NCBI GenBank assembly: GCA_024405415.1 | Contig: JAKSOV010000004.1 | Coordinates: forward strand, 1-52,158 | Reading direction: 5' to 3' | Length of the DNA: 52,158 nucleotides | Source of the DNA: Akkermansia sp. | Lineage (GTDB): Bacteria; Verrucomicrobiota; Verrucomicrobiia; Verrucomicrobiales; Akkermansiaceae | Shown here: piece by piece, positions 39,148 through 45,777 of the stretch | Layout: each line of letters opens with the position of its first letter | How positions within the stretch are numbered: the first letter of the stretch is position 1 | Program-made: the position numbers and the translations under genes | Notes under the pieces: generated by a model | Seen by the model: only the letters and a program-made list of their open reading frames with translations | The model's database searches: none | What the model was told of the DNA's origin: nothing

Positions 39148-40383
39148 TCAATGAGCCTCGGGCAGCTGGTCCCAGCGGGTGGTGTACTCAGGGCTGCTGT
39201 GGTCGCTGTGCCAAAGCGGCGCGGCGGAGGACGAGGCAAAGTGAATGGGGTGTCCCGCCGCTTGGAGCTTGTCCAGCACCGTCATGAGCGGCGAGGTTGC
39301 AACCTCGGGGTGCTCAAAGGTGGGCTGCACGCTGCTTGCCGCCTGCAAATCCGCCAGCATCACGCCGAGTTTGCGATAGTCATAGCCCTCGCGGAACAGC
39401 CCTTCAAGCAAAGCCGAGGCTGCGCGCAGGAACACGCGGGAATCATCCGTCGGGCACGGCAGGGGCACCCCCGCGCTGTCGCAGGCCAAGTGCTCCGCCT
39501 GCTCGTAGCGCGAGGTGCGAAGAATCACGTAGAGCGAGCTTGCCATCAGCCCCTCGCGGCGCAGGATGCGCCCTGCCTTCTCCGTGAAACGGCTCAAGGC
39601 ATCCCGCAGCGTTGCGATATCGCGGATACCCTCCTTCATCGTGCGGGACACCATCACCTGAGTGCGCTCCGTCTCGCCATCCTCCTCATCCACACAGGGC
39701 AAACCGCGCAGCTCCAAGGCCAAGCGCTCACCGTGCACGCCGAAGGCACGGCGCAAACGCTCTAAATCCGCCCGCGCCACATCCGCCGCCGTGCGGAACC
39801 CCATGCCTCGCAGCCGCGGGGCCAAGCGACGGCCGATACCCCAGACATCTTCGAGCGGGCTTTGTTCGAGATACGGCAGCGTCTCCCCGGGCGTCACGAG
39901 GGCCAGCACGCCTGCATGGCGCTCCTCTTTCTTGGCGCGTTCGTTAGCGAGCTTGGCCAGCGTGCGGGTGGGGGCGATTCCCACGCTCACGGTGATACCC
40001 GTCCAGTGAGCAATGCGGCGGCGCAGGCTGCGGCAGAAGGGCACCCAATCCCGTGTATCGTCCACCACGCCGAAGGCCTCGTCAATGCTGTACTGCTGGG
40101 TCTCGGGCAACGCCTCTTCCAAAATGCGCATCACGCGCTCGGAGAGGTCATTGTATAGCGCGAAATTGCCGGAGCAGACCACACCGCCGATGCGCTCCAG
40201 CCGCTCGCGGCATTTGAAATACGGCTCACCCATGGCGATACCTGCCGCCTTGGCCTCCCTGCTGCGCGAGACCACGCAGCCGTCATTGTTCGACAGCACC
40301 ACCAACGGGCGGTTCCGCCAATCGGGGCGAAACACCTGCTCGCAGGAAGCAAAGAAATTATTGCAGTCGAAAAGAAGATACAT
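39148..40383 (-). CDS. umuC: Y-family DNA polymerase V catalytic subunit (UmuC-like)
   Basis: Translesion synthesis polymerase. 411 residues. YLLFDCNNFFASCEQVFRPD (metal-binding D6), SNNDGCVVSRSREAKAAGI and QYSIDEAFGVV with D101/E102 are the palm motifs. A helix-hairpin-helix region (VWGIGRRLAPRLRGMGFRTAADVARAD), the little-finger domain, and a C-terminal UmuC tail (SPEYTTRWDQLPEA) follow. The frame reaches 40482, but MYLLFDCNNF is the canonical start and a promoter (TTGACA, 17 bp, TACACT) precedes it. UmuC normally needs UmuD; no umuD is adjacent or elsewhere in the window. SOS control is expected, but I cannot identify a LexA box. Confidence 0.93.
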   Translation of the reverse strand: MYLLFDCNNFFASCEQVFRPDWRNRPLVVLSNNDGCVVSRSREAKAAGIAMGEPYFKCRERLERIGGVVCSGNFALYNDLSERVMRILEEALPETQQYSIDEAFGVVDDTRDWVPFCRSLRRRIAHWTGITVSVGIAPTRTLAKLANERAKKEERHAGVLALVTPGETLPYLEQSPLEDVWGIGRRLAPRLRGMGFRTAADVARADLERLRRAFGVHGERLALELRGLPCVDEEDGETERTQVMVSRTMKEGIRDIATLRDALSRFTEKAGRILRREGLMASSLYVILRTSRYEQAEHLACDSAGVPLPCPTDDSRVFLRAASALLEGLFREGYDYRKLGVMLADLQAASSVQPTFEHPEVATSPLMTVLDKLQAAGHPIHFASSSAAPLWHSDHSSPEYTTRWDQLPEAH

Positions 40384-40402
40384 CAGCGGGGAAGCCGTCT
40401 CC

Positions 40403-40431
40403 AGTGTAGCCACCACCCTCTTTCCTGTCAA
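40403..40431 (-). promoter_or_regulatory. predicted umuC promoter
   Basis: Reverse-strand TTGACA (40426-40431), 17 bp, TACACT (40403-40408); 19 nt to the ATG. Confidence 0.65.
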
Positions 40432-40489
40432 CCGCAGATTGCCATGCCTGATATTTCGGTCATGGCAGGGTGAAAAACGCAAATGATGC

Positions 40490-40518
40490 TTGCCATGGCG
40501 CGGGTTTCGGGGTATTCT
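40490..40518 (+). promoter_or_regulatory. predicted promoter of the disordered-tail protein and def
   Basis: TTGCCA (40490-40495), 17 bp, TATTCT (40513-40518); 29 nt to the ATG at 40548. Confidence 0.5.
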
Positions 40519-40547
40519 CGGCGGTAGATAAACCTTGTCCAGACGCT

Positions 40548-42035
40548 ATGACAGACGACAACACGCCTCTCAACCTTTCTGAGTTGACTGATTTCCAATT
40601 CGGGCCCGCTTGGGCGCGCGGCGGCGCAGCCTCCGCGGACTTTACTCGTCTCCCCCGTGAACAGCGCGCCGAGCGCCCCGACCGCCGTCCCCGCCGCGAG
40701 GACGGTGAGCACCGCGCCCCCCGACGCGATGCCCGTCAGGACAAAGAACAGCGCGGACCGCGCCCCGAGCGCCGCGAGGGCGGTCGCCCCTTCCGCCGCG
40801 GACAGCGCCCCGAACAGGCACCGCACCGCGAGCTGCCCCAACCCGCTGCCGGTTTCCGCGTGGAGCTGCGCCCCGCCAACAGCATTCTCGAAGTCTTTTC
40901 CGCGGAAATCCAGAAGCAGAAGCGCACCCTGCCCCTCATGAGTCTTGCGGGTGTTGTCATGGGTGCCAAGAACCGCTACGACCTCGTGTTCATGAAGATG
41001 GAAGGCGGCAGCGACCTCATCCACTCTCTCAAGGGTGACGGCGCTTGCTGGCTCACTAAGGAGGAGGCGCTGGCCTACCTCCCCAAGGCCCCCTGGTTCG
41101 GTGAGTTCTACACCTCGGAACAGGTGGAGACGGAGGCGCCCAAGGGCAGCTTCACGGGCGTGGCGGTCTGCACGCTGGGCAACGAAGTCATCGGGCCCGT
41201 CAACTGGCACGGCTATCAGTCCGCGCTCATGAACCTCTACCGCAGCAAGTACGCCAACATGCCGTTGGACGCCTTCAAGAACCGCGTCTCCGTCAACAAG
41301 GATGAGGAAGCCGTGGCCGCGTGGCTGGCAACGGCCTCTCACAAAACGGTGTGGAAGCCCGTGCGCGAGGGCGGTGCCGAGCTGGCTGACATGCGCGCCG
41401 TGACGGCGGACTTCGCCGAGCACCACTTTGCCGAGGCTTATGAGACCGTGGACAAGGTGTTCATCAACGGTGCCGTTGGCCGTGAGCTGGTGGCCCCCGG
41501 TCTGGCTGCCCACATGGCACTTCTTTCCGATAAGCACCGCCGCTTCCCGCAGATGCTCATCCCGAACCTCTGCCACGGCATGGCCCGCCACCACCTGCCC
41601 ATCTTCAAGTGGCACGGCAACCACTACACCGGCCCCAGCCGCATCCGCGCCATTGCGGAAGACACCGTGCTGGCCGACCGCATGATGGCCATCGTCAACT
41701 GGAGCAAGGAGAACAGCGGCAAGACCTGCGACCAGATGTTCGCCGAGCTTTCCGGCGTGTCCGCGGGCACGGATGAGGCCACCAAGCAGGCCGCCTCTGA
41801 TGCCTACGCCCCCTATGTGGCCGACATGATTTGGCTGCTCGAGCAGGGATACATCGTGGTGACGGGCGACAACGCCGTGTGGTTCCCCAAGGGAGAGCTT
41901 GCCCCCGAGGCGCCCAAGGCCCCTGCCCCCAAGCACGCCAAAGGCCGCAAGAATGCGCCCAAGCAGGCACCCAAGAAGAAACCTGAGGCCAAGAAGGAAG
42001 CCGCCCCTGCGGCCCCCGAAACTCCTGCCGAATAA
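40548..42035 (+). CDS. hypothetical protein with Arg-rich and Lys/Pro/Ala-rich disordered tails
   Basis: 495 residues, no family recognised. The N-terminus (about 35-105) is low-complexity and strongly basic (repeats such as RPDRRPRRED, RRDARQDKEQRGPRPERREGGRPFRRGQRP), like RNA-binding tails. The middle (about 110-455) is folded, with segments such as VFSAEIQKQKRTLPLMSLAGVVMGAKNRYD, NEVIGPVNWHGYQ and MLIPNLCHGMARHHLPIFKWHGNHYTGPSRIR. The C-terminus (about 456-495) is Lys/Pro/Ala-rich (PKHAKGRKNAPKQAPKKKPEAK). No signal peptide. It is 7 bp upstream of def on the same strand, so a role linked to translation or RNA is a reasonable guess, no more. Confidence 0.8.
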   Translation: MTDDNTPLNLSELTDFQFGPAWARGGAASADFTRLPREQRAERPDRRPRREDGEHRAPRRDARQDKEQRGPRPERREGGRPFRRGQRPEQAPHRELPQPAAGFRVELRPANSILEVFSAEIQKQKRTLPLMSLAGVVMGAKNRYDLVFMKMEGGSDLIHSLKGDGACWLTKEEALAYLPKAPWFGEFYTSEQVETEAPKGSFTGVAVCTLGNEVIGPVNWHGYQSALMNLYRSKYANMPLDAFKNRVSVNKDEEAVAAWLATASHKTVWKPVREGGAELADMRAVTADFAEHHFAEAYETVDKVFINGAVGRELVAPGLAAHMALLSDKHRRFPQMLIPNLCHGMARHHLPIFKWHGNHYTGPSRIRAIAEDTVLADRMMAIVNWSKENSGKTCDQMFAELSGVSAGTDEATKQAASDAYAPYVADMIWLLEQGYIVVTGDNAVWFPKGELAPEAPKAPAPKHAKGRKNAPKQAPKKKPEAKKEAAPAAPETPAE

Positions 42036-42042
42036 GCGAACG

Positions 42043-42624
42043 ATGATTCTGGACGTTACCCAATACGGCGACAAGGTGCTGCGCGAGGTCTGCGCCCCCG
42101 TGACAGACACGGCAGGGCTGGATGCGCTGGCCAAGGACATGCTGGAGACGATGTACGCCACGCACGGCATCGGGCTGGCGGCCCCGCAGGTCAACAAAGC
42201 TATCCGCATGGTCGTCATCGACGTCTGCCCGCCCGCTGAGGACGAGGAAGAACAGGCCGAGAACGATGAAGAAGGCGCTGAGCTCTGCACCGTCAACGGC
42301 GAAGAACGCACCGTGAAGAGCATCATGCCTCTCATCTTCATTAACCCTGAGATTGAACCCTACGGCAAGAGCTACCTCTTCACCGAAGGTTGTCTGAGCG
42401 TGCACAACATCCGCGCCAACGTCGCCCGCCCCGAGCGAGTGAAAGCCAAGCTCACAATGCTCGACGGCAGCACCATGGAGCTGGACTGCGGCGGTCTGCT
42501 CGCCCGCTGCCTGCAACATGAGTGTGACCACCTCGACGGGCATCTCTTCGTCGACCGCGTCTCCAGCGCTGCCCGCATCACGCTGACCAAGAAGCTCAAG
42601 AAGCTCGCGGAGTACAGGCGATAA
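42043..42624 (+). CDS. def: peptide deformylase with acidic insertion
   Basis: Removes the formyl group from new proteins at the ribosome exit. 193 residues. All three motifs are present: GIGLAAPQ (42-49), EGCLS (115-119, metal Cys) and HECDH (159-163, two metal His and catalytic Glu). Between the second and third strands there is an insertion of about 30 residues rich in Glu and Asp (PPAEDEEEQAENDEEGAE, 63-80, and on to about 92) absent from standard enzymes. Second gene after the disordered-tail protein. The composite repeat copy F starts 4 bp after the stop. Confidence 0.95.
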   Translation: MILDVTQYGDKVLREVCAPVTDTAGLDALAKDMLETMYATHGIGLAAPQVNKAIRMVVIDVCPPAEDEEEQAENDEEGAELCTVNGEERTVKSIMPLIFINPEIEPYGKSYLFTEGCLSVHNIRANVARPERVKAKLTMLDGSTMELDCGGLLARCLQHECDHLDGHLFVDRVSSAARITLTKKLKKLAEYRR

Positions 42625-42628
42625 AAAT

Positions 42629-42789
42629 GTACAAAGTACGATGTACAATGTACAAATCAAAAAAAATAGGCGGCTGACGCCGAAGAATTGAAAAACGGTC
42701 TGACGCAAGCGTCAGACCGTTTTCTTTAACCTTGCGGCGTCAGCCGCGCTCTATTCAACGATTTGTACTTTGTACATCTCATTTGTCTT
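42629..42789. repeat. composite repeat, copy F (GTACAAW class)
   Basis: Between convergent def and the first GH95 gene. Left heptads GTACAAA, GTACGAT, GTACAAT, GTACAAA (42629-42656), GC module GGCGGCTGACGCCG (42669-42682), terminator hairpin (42692-42723), right GC module GCGGCGTCAGCCGC then GCTCTATTC (42734-42756), inverted heptads TTTGTAC, TTTGTAC (42762-42775), and a half cap (CATTTGTC) that runs into the GH95 stop. Confidence 0.9.
42692..42723. terminator. bidirectional terminator hairpin in copy F
   Basis: Arms AAAACGGTCTGACGC and GCGTCAGACCGTTTT around AA; perfect 15-bp stem. Confidence 0.9.
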
Positions 42790-45331
42790 TCACCTCCGGC
42801 ATCACCTCGTGGGTTTCGCCGTTGACCTTCACGCGGACGGGCTGAGGATTCGGGGTCGTGGTGGTCAGACGGTAAGCGGTCACGAGGCCGTTGCTCCACT
42901 CCATATCGATGGTGATGTTGCCGCGGGCGCGGATGCCGCGGATGTGGCCGTCCTTCCAGGCTTCGGGGAGGGCGGGCAGCAACTCAATCTGTCCGGCGTG
43001 GGATTGCACGAGCATCTCGCTCATCCCGCCCGTCATGCCGAAGGTGCCGTCCATCTGCATGGGCGGATGGTTGCCGAAGAGATTGTCCAGCACATTGTAG
43101 AGAATGTAGCTCTGCACCATCTCATAGGCGCGCTCCGTCTGCCCGAAGCGGGCCCAAAGGGCCGTGCGCCACGGCCATGTCCAGCTGCGGCGGTTGTCGC
43201 CGCTGAGGCCGCGAAGCTCGAGGCTCTTCATGGCAGCGGCCGCCAGTTCGGGCGTGCGCTCACGCGTAATAGTGCTGCCGGGGAACACGCCAATGAGGTG
43301 CGAGGTATGGCGGTGGCCCGCCACCATGTCGGGGCGATCCACAATCCACTCCTGCAAATAGCCGCCCGCAGCCACGCGGTTGGGGGCCAGTCGGTTGCGA
43401 ATAGAGAGCATCTTCGCCTCTTGATCAGCATCGACCCCAAGCACACGCGCCGCCTTGACCGTGTTGTCAAAGAGCTCACGAATCAGCTGTTGGTCGTGCA
43501 TGCAGCCGTCCTCCACGGGGCCCCATTCGTGCGACCAACCGAGGGGGGAAACGAGCGTGCCCGCAGGAAGTTCTTTCAGCTCGGGGTGTTCCTCGGGGTC
43601 CAGCTCCTCAAACCCGTTCGGGGCTTTGCCCTTGCGGGCGGGGGCATACTTCGGTTTACCGTCCTGATCAAGGCGCTCGGGAATCTCCGTCACCAAGCCC
43701 TCACCATTCGGGCCCAGCTCCTTGAGCTGCTTCTCCCAGAACTGAGAAATCTCCTTCAGCAGGGGGTAGCCCACCTCGCGCAAGTACTGTTCATCGTGCG
43801 TGAACTGATAGTGGTCCCACACATGCAGCGCGTACCATGCGTTGACGGGCGGGTTCCACTTCACCCAACCGCCGCCGCCCCAGGGATTCTGGGAGATGCG
43901 TGTCGTCCAGCCGGGGGTATCCGCGCCGAACTCCTGCTGCGTCATGGCATGCAGCGGCTCGCTCATGGCCTTCATGTAGTCGATAAAGGTGCGGTGGCAC
44001 TCGGAGAGGTTGCCGACCTCCGCGCCCCAGTAACACATCTGAATGTTGATGTTGTTATGGTAGTCACAAGCCCAGGGGGCGTGTACCTTGTCATTCCAGA
44101 TACCCTGCAGGGTCATGGGCAGGTTGCCGGGGCGGGAGCCGGCGATGAGCATGTAGCGACCATACTGGTAGATAGTCGCCTCCAGCTCGGGGTCTTCCTG
44201 CGTACCGGCATACTTGGCGATGCGCACATCCGTGGGCAGAGACTGCGTATCCGCATCGCTCTTGCCCAACTCAATATCCATGCGCTCAAAGAGCGCCTTG
44301 TGGTCCGCCACATGATCGGCACGGACAGCGGCAACATCCTTGCCGGCCAATGCGGCGAGAACAGCCTCGTTACGCACGGCGGGGTCCTCCCCCTTCCAAT
44401 CGGCGCGGTAGTCCTCCTTGTAATCCGTCGCCAGCGTTATATAGACCGCGACGCTGTCCGCATTCTGCACCTGCACATAAGGAGCGCCGACGGCATCGAA
44501 GTTCGGGCGCATCATGTCGCCCTTGCCCACATAGTGTACGTCGAGCTCACAATCTCCGCCCTTCATCACAGCGCCCCCACCTTGCACCTTCACCTGCATA
44601 CGGCCCTCAAACAGCTCGCCGTTAGCCAGCTCGCCGCGCATGATAATCGTATCATCCCCCGACACACGGTAGGAAACTTTGTGACACGGGGTAAGCCCCA
44701 GTTTCACGGAAAGAGCACCGGGCTTATCCGCCGTCGCGGTGTACACCAGCACATCGTCGGGCTTGCTCACAAAGGCCTCGCGCACATGGCGCACGCCGCC
44801 GTTGGTGAATTCCGTGCGAGCGACGGCCGTATGCAAATCCAGCGAGCGACTGTAATCCTGCGTTTCACCGGGCAAATCAAACTCTGCCATCAGGTTGCCG
44901 AAGGGCTGGTAGCTGCCGAACTCATCCTTGCCGGAGGTGGGACCGTAGCTGTAGCCCGAACCGTTGCCGGGGGCGTTGAACCCGCCCGTCCAGAGCGAAA
45001 TTTCATTGAGATTAATACGCTCGCGGCGGTCTCCGCCGAAGACGGTACCGCCCACGCGCCCATTGCCGATGGGGAGAGATTGAGCCTCCCACGGGTCGGA
45101 GCAACGGCCCTTCTTCTCCGCCTGAACAGCATGCTGGGGCATCACGAAATCTATGCCCTCACCGCCCACGTTGCCGCTGTTGGTCAGGCCTGCGGCCCAC
45201 GGAACGGAAGCGGCATTCACCGTAGCCGGTTGACGATACCAGAGATAATCAGAAGAAGGATGGGCAGCCTGAGCCACCGAGGCCAGACCGCACAACGCGA
45301 CGCAAAGAGGAAAAGAGTATCGGTGCATCAT
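42779..45331 (-). CDS. alpha-L-fucosidase, GH95 (first of a tandem pair)
   Basis: Inverting fucosidase, usually acting on alpha-1,2-fucosyl linkages of mucin or milk glycans. 850 residues, signal peptide MMHRYSFPLCVALCGLASVAQA. The N-terminal beta domain includes WEAQSLPIGNGRVGGTVFGG and RINLNEISLWTGG, hallmarks of GH95. The (alpha/alpha)6 barrel has YHNNINIQMCYWGAEVGNLSE (the Asn-Ile-Asn pair corresponds to catalytic Asn residues), NPWGGGGWVKWNPPVNAWYALH and GWSHEWGPVEDGCMHDQQL (Glu region). It ends WTWPWRTALWARFGQTERAYEM. Very similar to the gene at 45778-48279: a tandem duplication interrupted by a small opposite-strand lipoprotein gene. Promoter at 45379-45407. Confidence 0.94.
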   Translation of the reverse strand: MMHRYSFPLCVALCGLASVAQAAHPSSDYLWYRQPATVNAASVPWAAGLTNSGNVGGEGIDFVMPQHAVQAEKKGRCSDPWEAQSLPIGNGRVGGTVFGGDRRERINLNEISLWTGGFNAPGNGSGYSYGPTSGKDEFGSYQPFGNLMAEFDLPGETQDYSRSLDLHTAVARTEFTNGGVRHVREAFVSKPDDVLVYTATADKPGALSVKLGLTPCHKVSYRVSGDDTIIMRGELANGELFEGRMQVKVQGGGAVMKGGDCELDVHYVGKGDMMRPNFDAVGAPYVQVQNADSVAVYITLATDYKEDYRADWKGEDPAVRNEAVLAALAGKDVAAVRADHVADHKALFERMDIELGKSDADTQSLPTDVRIAKYAGTQEDPELEATIYQYGRYMLIAGSRPGNLPMTLQGIWNDKVHAPWACDYHNNINIQMCYWGAEVGNLSECHRTFIDYMKAMSEPLHAMTQQEFGADTPGWTTRISQNPWGGGGWVKWNPPVNAWYALHVWDHYQFTHDEQYLREVGYPLLKEISQFWEKQLKELGPNGEGLVTEIPERLDQDGKPKYAPARKGKAPNGFEELDPEEHPELKELPAGTLVSPLGWSHEWGPVEDGCMHDQQLIRELFDNTVKAARVLGVDADQEAKMLSIRNRLAPNRVAAGGYLQEWIVDRPDMVAGHRHTSHLIGVFPGSTITRERTPELAAAAMKSLELRGLSGDNRRSWTWPWRTALWARFGQTERAYEMVQSYILYNVLDNLFGNHPPMQMDGTFGMTGGMSEMLVQSHAGQIELLPALPEAWKDGHIRGIRARGNITIDMEWSNGLVTAYRLTTTTPNPQPVRVKVNGETHEVMPEVKDK

Positions 45332-45378
45332 ATATTTAAAATTTCAGGAGCGGCTGCTTCACCGCTCATGCTCGGTAG

Positions 45379-45407
45379 ATGTTAGCATAAGACCGGAGTG
45401 AGAGCAA
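45379..45407 (-). promoter_or_regulatory. predicted promoter of the first GH95 gene
   Basis: Reverse-strand TTGCTC (45402-45407), 17 bp, TAACAT (45379-45384); 47 nt to the ATG, a longer leader than most genes here. Confidence 0.45.
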
Positions 45408-45466
45408 TCTCAAAATACGCGCATACGCGCGCCATCGTTACGACGCGCAGCTGTTAATCTATCTCC

Positions 45467-45496
45467 TTGCCTCGCCACGAGGCAGCAGACTACAAT
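45467..45496 (+). promoter_or_regulatory. predicted promoter of the small lipoprotein gene
   Basis: TTGCCT (45467-45472), 18 bp, TACAAT (45491-45496); 8 nt to the ATG. Confidence 0.5.
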
Positions 45497-45504
45497 AGCT
45501 CCGT

Positions 45505-45777
45505 ATGAAAACGATTCTGACCCTCATGATACCCGCTCTGCTGCTGACAGCCTGTCACCACTCCGACCGCCGCGATGACCGCAGGAGCACCCCCGACCAC
45601 CGCCGTAACGAGAGCTACCGGCAGGAGCGCGATCGCAGCCAACGCGAATGGCCTCGCCATAGCCAAACGGACGGCAGCCTCTACCGTCTGCACAGCCCGC
45701 ACGGCTCCCTGCCGCCCGTCGGCATGCGGTGGGATTGCCCCGCTGAGCCGCAGATGCTCGGCTATGTCACGCGGTGA
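45505..45777 (+). CDS. small Arg/His-rich lipoprotein
   Basis: 90 residues. Lipoprotein signal peptide with lipobox LLTAC (lipidated Cys at residue 17). The mature part is very polar and basic (HHSDRRDDRRSTPDHRRNESYRQERDRSQREW), then SLYRLHSPHGSLPPVGMRWDCPAEP. No family recognised. It sits on the opposite strand between the two GH95 genes, and its stop directly abuts the second GH95 stop. The lipobox and well-placed promoter support a real gene, but the composition leaves doubt. Confidence 0.65.
   Translation: MKTILTLMIPALLLTACHHSDRRDDRRSTPDHRRNESYRQERDRSQREWPRHSQTDGSLYRLHSPHGSLPPVGMRWDCPAEPQMLGYVTR

Noticed and set aside
42770-45385. Open frame of 871 codons opposite the first GH95 gene
   Set aside because: Exact antisense shadow of an unmistakable GH95 fucosidase; no family motif, and its start lies in the repeat element.
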